The notes below the pieces were generated by a model, which saw only the letters and a list, made by a program, of their open reading frames with translations, searched no databases and was not told the DNA's origin. The translations under genes were made by a program, and so were the position numbers. 64,000 nucleotides of DNA from Roseovarius mucosus (lineage in GTDB: Bacteria > Pseudomonadota > Alphaproteobacteria > Rhodobacterales > Rhodobacteraceae): NCBI RefSeq assembly GCF_002080415.1, contig NZ_CP020474.1, positions 434,001 to 498,000 on the forward strand, written 5' to 3'. Of the stretch, positions 18,775-28,598 are shown one piece after another; position 1 is the stretch's first letter; the number at the start of each line of letters is the position of its first letter.

Positions 18775-19872
18775 ATGAGCCTCCGCCTGATGGTTTTCCT
18801 GGCCGCTTTCTCGTTGACGACCTGCGACGACGACGAAGGCCCAGGAGACCCCACGCCGCCACGCGCTGTCCGCACCATGATCGTCGCCCAAGGGGGCGAG
18901 GACGCGTATCGAACCCTACCCGGCGTGCTGACCGCAGCCGAGACGATGCGCCTTGCGTTTCCCGTGGCGGGTAGGTTGATCGACGTGCCGCTGCGCGCAG
19001 GCGATCGGATGACCCAAGGAGAGGCGGTCGCCCGCCTTGATCCCGCCGACATCGAGCGGGAAATCACGGCTGCTGAGGCAAAACTTGCGGCAGCGCTTGC
19101 GCGCCTTGATGCCACGGACGCCGAATTTCAGCGCCAGCGCACGCTCTTTGAGCGCGGCCTTGTCGCACGCGCCGGGTTTGAACGCATCTCAGCGGATCTT
19201 TCCGCCGCCTTGGCCGACCGCCGTGTGGCAGAGACAGACCTTGCCGCCGCGCGCGACCGGCTGGACCGCATCACGCTGCGCGCCCCACGCGAGGGCGTGG
19301 TGACGGCCCTGCTGGCCAATCGGTTCGAGGAGCTTGCAGCGGGCCAGCCTGTCTATGAGGTTGCCGTGACGGCGGCGCTTCAGGCCGAGGTGCTCGCCCC
19401 CGAGGCGCTCTTGGCCCTGATCGCGCCGGGAACGCCGGTCGCGGTGCGGCTGCCCGCTTTCCCCGACCAAAGCTTTGCCGCCGAAGTGACAGAAATCGCC
19501 GCTGACGCAGAGGCGGGTGTCGCTTACCGCGTCAAGGCGCGACTGGCTGATCCGCCCGAAGGCGCAAAGACCGGGTTTTCGGCGGCCGTCTCATTCACGC
19601 TGCCGCGCGCGGCCGGTGCCATCGACATACCCTTGTCCGCACTGATCTTTGCAGACACGCGATCCGAACCGACAGCGGGCGACAGCGCAACCGTCTACGT
19701 CTTTGACGAGGCCACCGGCACCGTGCGCGCGCGCCAAGTGCGCATCGACGGGGTGGTCGGCACTGACCTGCTGGTGACAGAGGGGCTATCGCCCGGCGAA
19801 CACGTCGTGACCGCCGGAGTTGCTCTTTTGAGCGATGGTGAACCCGTGCGCCTCTGGAGTCTGCCGGAATGA
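18775..19872 (+). CDS. RND efflux periplasmic adaptor (membrane fusion protein)
   Basis: A 365-residue adaptor. GGAG lies 8 bases before ATG 18775. The N-terminal hydrophobic stretch ends in LTTC, a plausible lipobox, so it may be lipid-anchored. A lipoyl-like half (LIDVPLRAGDRMTQGEAV), an alpha-helical hairpin (AAEAKLAAALARLDATDAEF) and a second lipoyl half (LRAPREGVVT) follow in the order of AcrA/MexA proteins. The stop overlaps the pump gene by 4 bp (ATGA), so the two are translated together. No outer membrane factor gene is present, so a TolC homologue elsewhere must complete the pump. Confidence 0.9.
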   Translation: MSLRLMVFLAAFSLTTCDDDEGPGDPTPPRAVRTMIVAQGGEDAYRTLPGVLTAAETMRLAFPVAGRLIDVPLRAGDRMTQGEAVARLDPADIEREITAAEAKLAAALARLDATDAEFQRQRTLFERGLVARAGFERISADLSAALADRRVAETDLAAARDRLDRITLRAPREGVVTALLANRFEELAAGQPVYEVAVTAALQAEVLAPEALLALIAPGTPVAVRLPAFPDQSFAAEVTEIAADAEAGVAYRVKARLADPPEGAKTGFSAAVSFTLPRAAGAIDIPLSALIFADTRSEPTAGDSATVYVFDEATGTVRARQVRIDGVVGTDLLVTEGLSPGEHVVTAGVALLSDGEPVRLWSLPE

Positions 19873-22800
19873 CAGGCTTGACCCGCGCCGCGCTGGATCG
19901 CTGGCGGCTGGTGCTGGCGGTGACGCTGGTGCTGGTTGTGACCGGGGTGATGACCTATTTCACCCATCCCAGCCAAGAAGACCCAGAAATCACCATTCGC
20001 ACCGCGGTGGTGACGGCCCGCTTTCCCGGTATGTCAGCAGAGCGCGTCGAACAGCTTTTGGTCAAACCGATCGAAGAGGCCGCGCGCCAGATTGCCGAGG
20101 TCGACACCATCGAGAGTGCCGCACAGACCGGCTTTGCGACCGTCAAGGTCGAGCTGCGATCTGAGGTGACGCTGGTCAAGCCGGTCTGGACCACGCTGCG
20201 CAACCGGATGGACGATCTCGCCCCCTCTTTGCCCGAGGGGACGGTGGGCCCGCAGGTCAATGATGACTATGGGCGCGTGGCCGTGACCACGCTCGCGCTG
20301 CATGGTGCGGATTTCTCTGCAGCTGAATTACGCGCAACGGCCCGCTGGCTGCGTGATCGTCTGGCGACAGTGCCCCTGATTGGGCGCATTGACCTTTACG
20401 GCGTGCAGGACGAGCGGATCTGGATCGAGTTCGACCGCGCCCGTCTCGATCAGGCCGGACTAACGGTTGAGCGTATGCTCGATGCTGTAGCAGATCAGAA
20501 CCTCATCCTCTCGGCGGGCGCGCTTCAGACCGAGGCAGGGTTTCGCTATGCGCTGAGCACCGATGGGGCCTTTGAGGATTGGCGTGCCATTGGTGACGTG
20601 CCAGTGCCTCTGCCTTCAGGCGGCACCACAGTCTTGCGCGACCTTGCGCAGATTTCGCGCGGCTATATCGAGCCGGCGCGCAATCCGGTGTTCTTCAACG
20701 GCAATCCAGCGGTGACGCTTGGGGTGTCGATGGTGGAAGGTGGCGCAATCCAAACCTTCGGTGCGGGCCTTGATGCCGCGCTCACAGACCTGCGCAGCGC
20801 CCTGCCCCTTGGCCTTTCCCTTGATCTTATGACCCATCAGCCGCCCATTGTGGCCGCCTCTGTTGCCGATGCCACCGAGAACCTGTTGCAAACCATCGCC
20901 ACTGTGATGGCGGTGGTGATCCTCTTTCTGGGGATGCGCGCCGGGCTGATCGTCGGGGCAATCGTGCCGCTCAGTATCGTGCTGGCGCTGGTGGGCATGG
21001 CGCTCTGGGGTATTCCGCTGCACCGCATTTCGATTGCGGCGGTGATCATCGCGCTTGGCCTTTTGGTGGATAACGGCGTGGTCATGGCCGAGGATATAAA
21101 GCGGCGCATCGACGGCGGCACCACACCGCGCGACGCCGCGCTCGAGGCCAGCCGCACGCTTGCGATTCCGCTTTTGACCTCGTCATTGACCACGATCCTT
21201 GCCTTTCTTCCCTTGATGCTGGCCAGCGACGCGACGGGCGAATTCCTGCGCGCCTTGGCACAAGTGCTGGCACTGACATTGATGGCAAGCTGGCTTTTGT
21301 CGGTGACGGTCACGCCCCTTTTATGCGTGCGCTTTTTGCGATCCACGCAGGGCCCAACAGAAACGGCGCCGGGTCGCGGTGCGCGGCTTTATCAGGCGGC
21401 GCTGCGCCGGGCCTTGGGGGCGCGGGCACTTGTGCTTCTTGCCACGATTTTCGCCTTTGCCGTGGCGCTTGCGGCGCTAGGTCGTGTGCCCACCGGCCTT
21501 TTGCCCCCCTCGGAACGGGCACAATTCGTGCTGAGCCTTGAATTGCCCGCTGGCATCTCCGAAGACGAAACCGCGCGTGTCGCGCGCCGCCTCGCAGGCT
21601 TTCTTGGCGACACCACCGCCAACCCCGAAATCGTTGGCAATGTGGTCTATGTGGGGGCTGGTGGACCGCGCTTCTTTCTCGCGCTCTCCCCCCTTGACCC
21701 TGCGCCACATATTGCCTTTGCCGTTGTGAATCTTGCTGATGCCACATCCGTGCCTGTCGTGCGTGAACGTGTCGAGAACTGGATGGCCGCCAATCTACCC
21801 GAAGCGCGTGGCTGGACAGAGTTGCTATTCCTTGGAAAAACACCGCCCGGAACGGTCGAAATACGCCTTATCGGCGGCGATGCCGACGCCTTGTTCTCGA
21901 CGGGTCGGGTGGTCGAGGGGGTCTTTCGCGACATAGACGGCACGCGGCAGATCCGTGGTGACTGGGCCAATCCCGTTCTGCAACTGACGGTCCTGATCGA
22001 CGAGGCGCGTGCCCGGCGCGCGGGCGTCGCACCGTCGGCCGTTGCCCGCACCCTCGCGGCGCGTTTTGACGGGGCGCATGTAACGGATTACCGCGAAGGC
22101 GACCGTGTAATTCCAGTGGTGATCCGCGCTGAACAAGAGGCGCGCAACAGTCTGGATGCGCTCGCGGATGTGACGGTGTTGTCAGGGGATGGCGTGGCGG
22201 TGCCCCTATTGCAGATCGCCGACTACGGCGGAGAGTTGCAGCCTTGGGTGATCCGACGTGTGCAACAAGAGCGCGCCCTGACCATCTCGGCCCTCCGCCC
22301 CGGCCTATCCGCCGCAGAGTTGCTCGCCGAGGTCGCGCCAAGGCTTGAGGCGCTGGACCTGCCACAGGGCATCCGCTGGGAGCCCGATGGCGAAGTCGTC
22401 GCCAAGGCGGACGCCAATGCCGCGCTTTTTGCGACACTGCCACAGTGCCTGCTGGGCATCGTTTTGTTGTTGATCTGGCAGTTCGACAGCTTCCGCCGCC
22501 CGGCGATCATCTTTGCCACGATTCCGCTGGTGCTGGTGGGGGTGGCCCCCGGCATGTTGCTGATGAAGGGCACCTTGGATTTCAATGCGCTTCTTGGTGT
22601 GCTGTCACTTGCGGGGATCATCATCAATAACGGCATTGTCCTGATCGAGCGCATAGATGCCGAGCGGGCCCACAATGATGACCTTGGGCAAGCATTGGTC
22701 ACGGCCTGTGCGGCGCGCCTGCGCCCTATCGTGATGACAACGCTCACCACCATCCTCGGACTGCTGCCGCTGCATCTCTTTGGTGGGGAACTATGGCGCG

Positions 22801-22928
22801 GCATGACCATCGTGATGATGTTCGGTCTGGGCGTGGGCACGCTCTTGACCCTTTTCGTCGTGCCTTGCCTCTATGCAACGATCTTTGCCGACCAGCGACG
22901 CAGTCGTCACCGGCCTGCGGTGCCATAG
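19869..22928 (+). CDS. RND-family efflux pump, inner membrane subunit (AcrB-like)
   Basis: A 1019-residue proton-driven pump with the usual duplicated layout: TM1, a large periplasmic loop, a TM2-6 group with IIALGLLVDNGVVMAEDI in TM4, a second large loop and a second TM group (LLGVLSLAGIIINNGIVLIE). In AcrB TM4 has two adjacent Asp residues for proton relay; here the pair reads Asp-Asn, as in other RND subfamilies, so this is not a classic HAE-1 multidrug pump. It is coupled to the adaptor gene by a 4-bp overlap. The exported compound cannot be told. Confidence 0.92.
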   Translation: MTGLTRAALDRWRLVLAVTLVLVVTGVMTYFTHPSQEDPEITIRTAVVTARFPGMSAERVEQLLVKPIEEAARQIAEVDTIESAAQTGFATVKVELRSEVTLVKPVWTTLRNRMDDLAPSLPEGTVGPQVNDDYGRVAVTTLALHGADFSAAELRATARWLRDRLATVPLIGRIDLYGVQDERIWIEFDRARLDQAGLTVERMLDAVADQNLILSAGALQTEAGFRYALSTDGAFEDWRAIGDVPVPLPSGGTTVLRDLAQISRGYIEPARNPVFFNGNPAVTLGVSMVEGGAIQTFGAGLDAALTDLRSALPLGLSLDLMTHQPPIVAASVADATENLLQTIATVMAVVILFLGMRAGLIVGAIVPLSIVLALVGMALWGIPLHRISIAAVIIALGLLVDNGVVMAEDIKRRIDGGTTPRDAALEASRTLAIPLLTSSLTTILAFLPLMLASDATGEFLRALAQVLALTLMASWLLSVTVTPLLCVRFLRSTQGPTETAPGRGARLYQAALRRALGARALVLLATIFAFAVALAALGRVPTGLLPPSERAQFVLSLELPAGISEDETARVARRLAGFLGDTTANPEIVGNVVYVGAGGPRFFLALSPLDPAPHIAFAVVNLADATSVPVVRERVENWMAANLPEARGWTELLFLGKTPPGTVEIRLIGGDADALFSTGRVVEGVFRDIDGTRQIRGDWANPVLQLTVLIDEARARRAGVAPSAVARTLAARFDGAHVTDYREGDRVIPVVIRAEQEARNSLDALADVTVLSGDGVAVPLLQIADYGGELQPWVIRRVQQERALTISALRPGLSAAELLAEVAPRLEALDLPQGIRWEPDGEVVAKADANAALFATLPQCLLGIVLLLIWQFDSFRRPAIIFATIPLVLVGVAPGMLLMKGTLDFNALLGVLSLAGIIINNGIVLIERIDAERAHNDDLGQALVTACAARLRPIVMTTLTTILGLLPLHLFGGELWRGMTIVMMFGLGVGTLLTLFVVPCLYATIFADQRRSRHRPAVP

Positions 22929-23326
22929 ACCCGCTGGACCGCAACAAAGATCATTGCCGTCGTCCAACCAACGATAATCGTGCCATTGGTCGCCGCAAAG
23001 GCACCAAGCAATCGCCAATCCGGTCCCAGAACCATATCGCCATAGCCAAGCGTGGTGAATGTGACGGTTGTGAAATAAAGCGCCTCTTCGACACCGCCAA
23101 GAGCGCCCAATCCGATCAGCAACATGGCCCAGAACCAGCACTGCGCGCAGATGGACAGAAAGAACCACATCACAACAGAGATCACGGCCAAGGCCTTGGT
23201 CACGGCTCTCTTTGGCATACCCGACGCCCTGCGCCCGAACCGCGCCGCCACCACCATAAACCCTGCATGAATGGCGACAGTGACCGAAATCGCCAACATT
23301 CCAATCGCAAGTTGGGGCAAGATCAT
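22907..23326 (-). CDS. Two-TM potassium channel-like protein
   Basis: A 139-residue membrane protein. The pore loop TTVTFTTLGYGDMVLGPDWR contains the potassium selectivity filter TLGYGD and is followed by a last helix (TNGTIIVGWTTAMIFVAV). Two more hydrophobic segments precede it, so it is a small ion channel without a cytoplasmic gating domain. Its last 22 bases overlap the 3' end of the convergent RND gene. Confidence 0.85.
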   Translation of the reverse strand: MILPQLAIGMLAISVTVAIHAGFMVVAARFGRRASGMPKRAVTKALAVISVVMWFFLSICAQCWFWAMLLIGLGALGGVEEALYFTTVTFTTLGYGDMVLGPDWRLLGAFAATNGTIIVGWTTAMIFVAVQRVYGTAGR

Positions 23327-23504
23327 GCTTGGGTCCAGATACTATGGCAGTCGCAGACTGTGCCCCGCCGTGTCACAGGTTAGGGAGCACAGATTGCTTA
23401 TGCGGCCCGCATCATAGGGCGGTCAATGCCCTTCTGGTCACAAGGCCTTAGCGCGCCAAAGCTGCCTTGAGCGTGGCGCGGCTGGCGTCCCACCCTTTGT
23501 GATG

Positions 23505-25103
23505 TCAGGCGCGGGCATCCTCGAGAATCATCTGTGCTGCCTTTTCGGCGATCATCACGGTCGGCGAATTTGTATTGCCAGAGGTGATGGTGGGCATGAT
23601 CGACGCGTCGGCGATGCGCAGGCGCCTGAGCTGTTTCAGCCGCAGGCGTGGATCGACCACCGCCGCCTCATCCGCCCCCATCCGGCAGGTGCCGACCGGG
23701 TGAAAGATCGTGGTGCCGATCTCACCTGCGGCGCGGATTAGGTCATCGCGGCTCTGATACGTGGGGCCGGGCCGATATTCCTCGGGGTGATACTGCGCGA
23801 AGGCGGGTTGCGCGACAATCCTGCGCGTCAATTGGATGGCGCGGGCCGCGACATCGCGGTCTGCCTCTGCAGACAGGTAATTTGGGCGAATAGAGGGGGC
23901 CGCACGGAAATCAGGGCCGGTCACATGCACACTGCCTCGGCTCTCGGGGCGCAGGTTGCAGACGCTGGCCGTCATCGCGGGAAAGGGGTGTACCGGATCG
24001 CCGAACTTATCAAGGCTGACGGGTTGCACATGGTATTGCAGGTCTGGCGTTTCTTTTTCCGGACCCGATCGGGTAAAGATACCCAATTGGCTGGGAGCCA
24101 TCGACATTGGCCCCGAGCGGGACAGAAGATACTGCAACCCGATCCCCAGCTTGCCGCGCAGGCTGCTGGCCTTTTCGTTCAATGTCGGCACTCCGTGAAC
24201 CTTGTAGACAAGACGCAATTGCAGATGGTCCTGCAGATTGCCCCCCACCTGCGGCACCTCGACCACGGGCGCGATACCTGCGTTCTGCAGCACCGCGCCA
24301 TCACCGATGCCCGACAGCTCCAACAAGGCCGGAGAGCCGATAGCGCCCGCGCATAGCACGGTTTCGCGGGCGGCGTGGGCGGTGATGCTGCGGCCCTCGT
24401 GGTGATAGACCACGCCCTTGACCTCGCCCTCTGCAATGATCAGCCGTTCTGCCTGTGCGCCGGTTAAAATATGCAGGTTCTTGCGCGCCTTGGCCGGGCG
24501 AAGAAAAGCCTTGGACGTGTTCCAGCGAATGCCAGCCCGTTGATTGACCTCGAAATAGCCGCCGCCCTCATTATCGCCGGAATTGAAATCGTCGGTACGC
24601 GGGATGCCCGCCTGTTCGGCCGCCTCAAGGAAACTATCCAGCACCTGCCAACGCACGCGGGTCTTTTCCACCCGCCATTCGCCCCCTGCCCCGTGCAAAT
24701 CGCTGTCACCTGCGTGATGATCCTCGGCGCAGCGAAAAAGCGGCAGCACATCGTCCCATCCCCAGCCGGTGCAGCCCATCTGCGCCCATTGGTCATAGTC
24801 GCGCGCCTGACCGCGCATGTAGATCATGCCGTTGATCGACGAGCAGCCCCCCAACACTTTGCCGCGCGGATAGAGAAGCGAGCGGCCATTCAAACCCGGC
24901 TCTGGCTGAGTGCGAAACCGCCAGTCGGTGCGGGGATTGTCGATACAATAGAGGTATCCGACCGGGATATGAATCCAGTGGTAATTGTCGCTCCCTCCTG
25001 CCTCGAGCAAGAGCACACGGGTTGCCGGGTCTGCCGATAGCCGGTTGGCAAGCACGCAGCCCGCACTGCCCGCCCCAATCACGATGTAATCATATTGATC
25101 CAT
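23505..25103 (-). CDS. GMC-family FAD oxidoreductase (choline/alcohol dehydrogenase-like)
   Basis: A 532-residue flavoprotein. The ADP-binding motif [17 protein letters not shown] is at residues 7-23, GMC signature 1 lies in [18 protein letters not shown], and signature 2 in [19 protein letters not shown]. The catalytic His is in [10 protein letters not shown] and the second residue in [18 protein letters not shown] 25103 has a GGAG site upstream. It oxidises an alcohol to an aldehyde, as choline dehydrogenase does. It follows the livJGFHM genes by 111 bp on the same strand, which suggests the imported compound is its substrate. The substrate itself is not deducible; choline is only one candidate. 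Confidence 0.88.
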   Translation of the reverse strand: MDQYDYIVIGAGSAGCVLANRLSADPATRVLLLEAGGSDNYHWIHIPVGYLYCIDNPRTDWRFRTQPEPGLNGRSLLYPRGKVLGGCSSINGMIYMRGQARDYDQWAQMGCTGWGWDDVLPLFRCAEDHHAGDSDLHGAGGEWRVEKTRVRWQVLDSFLEAAEQAGIPRTDDFNSGDNEGGGYFEVNQRAGIRWNTSKAFLRPAKARKNLHILTGAQAERLIIAEGEVKGVVYHHEGRSITAHAARETVLCAGAIGSPALLELSGIGDGAVLQNAGIAPVVEVPQVGGNLQDHLQLRLVYKVHGVPTLNEKASSLRGKLGIGLQYLLSRSGPMSMAPSQLGIFTRSGPEKETPDLQYHVQPVSLDKFGDPVHPFPAMTASVCNLRPESRGSVHVTGPDFRAAPSIRPNYLSAEADRDVAARAIQLTRRIVAQPAFAQYHPEEYRPGPTYQSRDDLIRAAGEIGTTIFHPVGTCRMGADEAAVVDPRLRLKQLRRLRIADASIMPTITSGNTNSPTVMIAEKAAQMILEDARA

Positions 25104-25214
25104 ACGCCTACTCCATTCCCTGCCGCATGACGACACGAGTCACCGAACCGGACATGACCGGTCGTTCTTAGATCAGAAATGGGCCGGGCTGTTCAACGCA
25201 GCCCGGCCAATGGG

Positions 25215-26213
25215 TCAGTTTTCAGGATTGAATCCCAAACGCCGCCCCAGACGCGAGGCGTAGAATTCACCCACAAGACCCCGGCGGAACAGCAGCACGC
25301 AGACCATGAACACGACGCCCGTGATAATCGTCACCGGGAAGTCAGAGGTGGCGAGATAGTTCTGCAAGGTGACGACAATGCCCGCGCCAAAGATCGGCCC
25401 GATCAGCGTGCCGATGCCGCCCAGCAAGGTCATCAGGATGACTTCGCCCGACATTTGCCATGTGACATCGGTCAGCGTGGCGAATTGAAACACCAGCGCC
25501 TTGATCCCACCGGCAAGGCCGGTCAATGCCGCTGACATCACAAAGGCCGCCAGTTTGTAACGCGCCACCGAATAGCCAAGCGAGGTTGCGCGGCTCTCGT
25601 TCTCGCGGATCGACTTGAGGATCATGCCAAACGGTGAATTGACGATCCGCCAGATGATCAACATGCCCAAGAGGAACACACCCAACACAAAGTAATACAT
25701 GTTGGTGGCCTCTGAGAGGTCGATGAAGCCAAACAGCACTCCGCGTGGTACGGATTGGATACCGTCCTCACCCTTGGTAAAGCCCGCCTGCAAGCAGAAG
25801 AAAAAGAACATTTGACTGAGGGCAAGCGTGATCATCGCGAAATAGATACCCTGACGACGAATGGCGATGGCACCCATAATCAGCCCAAGAACCGCAGCCC
25901 CCACAACGCCCAGAAGGATGCCAAACTCCGGCGACCAGCCCCATTCCTTGACCGCATGGGCGGTGAAATACGCAGCCCCGCCGAAAAACGCGGAATGCCC
26001 AAAGCTGAGCAGCCCGGTGTAGCCCAAGAGCAGGTTGAAGGCAGCTGCGAAGAGAGCGAAACACAGGAGTTTCATCACGAAGATCGGGTAGAGATAAAAC
26101 GGAGCCACCAGCAGAAAGGCCAAGGCAATCAAAAGCAGCACGATCCGCACCGTCCCTGCATTGGGCAAGGTGGCAATGGTTTCGCTTGCAACGGGTTCAG
26201 ATTTGCCTGCCAT
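25215..26213 (-). CDS. livM: Branched-chain amino acid-type ABC transporter permease LivM
   Basis: A 332-residue inner membrane permease with about nine or ten hydrophobic segments and the family loop LLSFGHSAFFGGAAYF. The EAA-like cytoplasmic loop is in SIRENESRATSLGYSVARYK. I chose ATG 26213, one base after the livH stop; a frame open to 26261 would overlap livH and has no ribosome binding site. With LivH it forms the membrane channel. In Rhodobacteraceae such liv systems often import compounds other than branched-chain amino acids, so the substrate is open. Confidence 0.9.
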   Translation of the reverse strand: MAGKSEPVASETIATLPNAGTVRIVLLLIALAFLLVAPFYLYPIFVMKLLCFALFAAAFNLLLGYTGLLSFGHSAFFGGAAYFTAHAVKEWGWSPEFGILLGVVGAAVLGLIMGAIAIRRQGIYFAMITLALSQMFFFFCLQAGFTKGEDGIQSVPRGVLFGFIDLSEATNMYYFVLGVFLLGMLIIWRIVNSPFGMILKSIRENESRATSLGYSVARYKLAAFVMSAALTGLAGGIKALVFQFATLTDVTWQMSGEVILMTLLGGIGTLIGPIFGAGIVVTLQNYLATSDFPVTIITGVVFMVCVLLFRRGLVGEFYASRLGRRLGFNPEN

Positions 26214-26214
26214 G

Positions 26215-27102
26215 TCACGCATCCTTTCCGAACAGACCTGCGGGCCGCAGGATGAGGACAATCGCCATGATGACGAAAACCACGATGTTTGAAGCCTCGG
26301 GGTAAAAGACCTTGGTCAAGCCCTCAGCGATGCCCAGCATATAGCCCGTCACAATAGCGCCGAGGATGGACCCCATACCGCCCACAACCACGACCGCAAA
26401 GACGATGATGATGATGTTGGACCCCATCAGCGGGCTGACCTGATAGATGGGCGCCGCCAGAACCCCGGCAAAAGCTGCAAGGCTCGCGCCCAGACCATAG
26501 GTGAATGTCAGCAACAGCGGCACATTGACCCCAAAGCTCTGAACAAGCGTCGGATTCTCTGTCGCCGCCCTCAGGTAAGAGCCGAGTTTCGTCTTTTCGA
26601 TCAAGAGCCAGACAGCGATACAGACGATCAGCGAGGCGACAACGACCCAGCCGCGATAGATCGGCAGGAACATGAACCCGAGGTTCACGCCGCCCGAAAG
26701 GGCCGCCGGGGTGGCATAGGGCTGGCCCGCAGCCCCATAGAAATAGCGGAACGTGCCTTCGATCGTCAGGGCAAGGCCAAACGTAAAGAGCAGGCCATAA
26801 AGGTGATCCAGCTTGTAAAGGCGCGACAGCATCGTACGCTCGACCAGAGCCCCCAACAGGCCCACGATCACGGGGGCAAGGATCAGCGCCGACCAATAAC
26901 CCAGACCAAGCCAGAGCGACAGCAGATAGGCCGCAAAGGCACCCAGCATATATTGCGCCCCATGGGCAAAGTTGATCACCCGCAAGAGACCAAAGATCAC
27001 CGCAAGGCCCAGGCTGAGCAGCGCGTAGAACGAGCCATTGATGAGCCCAACCAGAAGCTGCCCAAAGAGGGCGGCTGTGGGCACTCCGAATATCGTTATC
27101 AT
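26215..27102 (-). CDS. livH: Branched-chain amino acid-type ABC transporter permease LivH
   Basis: A 295-residue inner membrane permease. The N-terminus LFGQLLVGLINGSFYALLSL and the following LRVINFAHGAQYMLGAF are the LivH signature. The EAA loop follows in ENPTLVQSFGVN. The start lies one base beyond the livF stop and the stop one base before livM, so the set is tightly packed. Confidence 0.92.
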   Translation of the reverse strand: MITIFGVPTAALFGQLLVGLINGSFYALLSLGLAVIFGLLRVINFAHGAQYMLGAFAAYLLSLWLGLGYWSALILAPVIVGLLGALVERTMLSRLYKLDHLYGLLFTFGLALTIEGTFRYFYGAAGQPYATPAALSGGVNLGFMFLPIYRGWVVVASLIVCIAVWLLIEKTKLGSYLRAATENPTLVQSFGVNVPLLLTFTYGLGASLAAFAGVLAAPIYQVSPLMGSNIIIIVFAVVVVGGMGSILGAIVTGYMLGIAEGLTKVFYPEASNIVVFVIMAIVLILRPAGLFGKDA

Positions 27103-27103
27103 C

Positions 27104-27808
27104 TCACACTCCCAGAGCTTGGTTCAGGTCTTCACGGCGCGCCTCAAGGTCGCCCACCGGGAATTCCATCGCCATCTGTCCGTGATCCATCAGGTAAAAA
27201 CGGTCCGCTACCCGGCTGGCAAAGCGAAAATTCTGCTCGACCAGTACAACCGTCATACCCCGGCTCTTGAGTTCGGTCAGCACCTCGCCAATGGCGTCGA
27301 TGATGACCGGGGCAAGGCCCTCTGTCGGCTCGTCCAAAAGCAGACAGCGCGCGCCGGTGCGCAGGATCCGGGCCATCGCCAACATCTGCTGTTCGCCACC
27401 CGAGAGTTTGGTGCCGGGGCTGTTGCGCCGCTCTTTGAGATTGGGGAAGAGGCGAAAGATCTCCTCGACCGACATGCCACCTTCGGCCACCTTTGGCGGT
27501 AGCATAAGGTTTTCCTCGACGTTGAGCGTCGCAAATATCCCGCGTTCTTCGGGGACAAATCCCAATCCGGTATGCGCTGTGCGATGCAGGGGCATGGTCA
27601 TCAGATCCTGTCCGGCAAACCGCATCTGGCCCGTGCGCTTGCGCAGGATACCCATGATGGTGCGCAGCGTCGTGGTCTTGCCCATGCCATTGCGGCCGAG
27701 AATACAGATGGTCTCGCCTTCGTTCACATGCAGGTTGACGCCATGCAGAATATGGCTTTCGCCATACCACGCATGCAGGTCCGTGACCTTCAAAAGCGGT
27801 TCGCTCAT
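27104..27808 (-). CDS. livF: ABC transporter ATP-binding protein LivF
   Basis: A 234-residue ATPase with Walker A GRNGMGKTT at about residues 38-46, the ABC signature LSGGEQQMLAMARIL and Walker B LLLDEPTEGLAP. The NGMGKTT form of the P-loop is typical of LivF rather than LivG. The start overlaps the livG stop by 4 bp (ATGA), giving translational coupling; a GGGGAG site also lies upstream. Confidence 0.93.
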   Translation of the reverse strand: MSEPLLKVTDLHAWYGESHILHGVNLHVNEGETICILGRNGMGKTTTLRTIMGILRKRTGQMRFAGQDLMTMPLHRTAHTGLGFVPEERGIFATLNVEENLMLPPKVAEGGMSVEEIFRLFPNLKERRNSPGTKLSGGEQQMLAMARILRTGARCLLLDEPTEGLAPVIIDAIGEVLTELKSRGMTVVLVEQNFRFASRVADRFYLMDHGQMAMEFPVGDLEARREDLNQALGV

Positions 27809-28584
27809 GCCTCGCTCCCCATATACGCACTGCGCACGACCGGGTCTTTCGAGACGCTATCGTAATCGCCCTCAGCGATGATTTCGCCCCGTTGCAGCAC
27901 GGTGACATGGTGGCAAATGTCGGCCACGACGGACAGGTTATGCTCAACCATCAGCACGGCACGGTGCTGCGCGACATCGCGTATGATATTCGCCACAAGC
28001 TTCACATCCTCGCGCCCCATCCCCGCCATCGGCTCGTCCAGCAACAGGACTTCGGGGTCAAGGGCCAGCGTGGTTGCGATTTCCAGCACACGTTTGCGGC
28101 CATAAGACAGATCAGACGCGCGCGTATCGCGGTATTCGCGTAGCCCCAGATCATCAATCAAAACATCCGCCCGCGCATTCAGACGGTCCAGTGCCGACAT
28201 CGGCAGCCAGAATTGGGTTGCCAGATTGTTGGGCCGTTGCAGCGCAACGCGCACGTTTTCCAGCACCGTCAGATGCGGGAACACGGCGGAAATCTGAAAA
28301 GACCGGACAAGGCCCATCCGGGCGACACGGTCAGGCTTCATTTTCGTTATATCCGCCCCAAGCAAGGTGATCTTGCCCCGGGTGGGTTGCAGGAACTTGG
28401 TCAGCAGGTTGAACACCGTCGTCTTGCCCGCGCCATTCGGGCCGATCAGCGCGTGGATGCGCGCGTGCTGCACGTCAAGATCGACGTTGTTCACAGCGGT
28501 GAAACCCGAGAAGTCCTTACCAAGACCGCGGGCGGAAAGTACCACCCGCGGTTGGTCCTGCTTGCTCACAGGATGTGCGGTCAT
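27805..28584 (-). CDS. livG: ABC transporter ATP-binding protein LivG
   Basis: A 259-residue ATPase with Walker A GPNGAGKTT and Walker B VLLLDEPMAGM. The signature region reads DLSYGRKRVLEIA, the divergent form usual in LivG. I chose ATG 28584, 14 bp after the livJ stop; the longer frame to 28620 would overlap livJ. It pairs with LivF as the ATPase dimer. Confidence 0.92.
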   Translation of the reverse strand: MTAHPVSKQDQPRVVLSARGLGKDFSGFTAVNNVDLDVQHARIHALIGPNGAGKTTVFNLLTKFLQPTRGKITLLGADITKMKPDRVARMGLVRSFQISAVFPHLTVLENVRVALQRPNNLATQFWLPMSALDRLNARADVLIDDLGLREYRDTRASDLSYGRKRVLEIATTLALDPEVLLLDEPMAGMGREDVKLVANIIRDVAQHRAVLMVEHNLSVVADICHHVTVLQRGEIIAEGDYDSVSKDPVVRSAYMGSEA

Positions 28585-28598
28585 CAGCCTGAGATGCC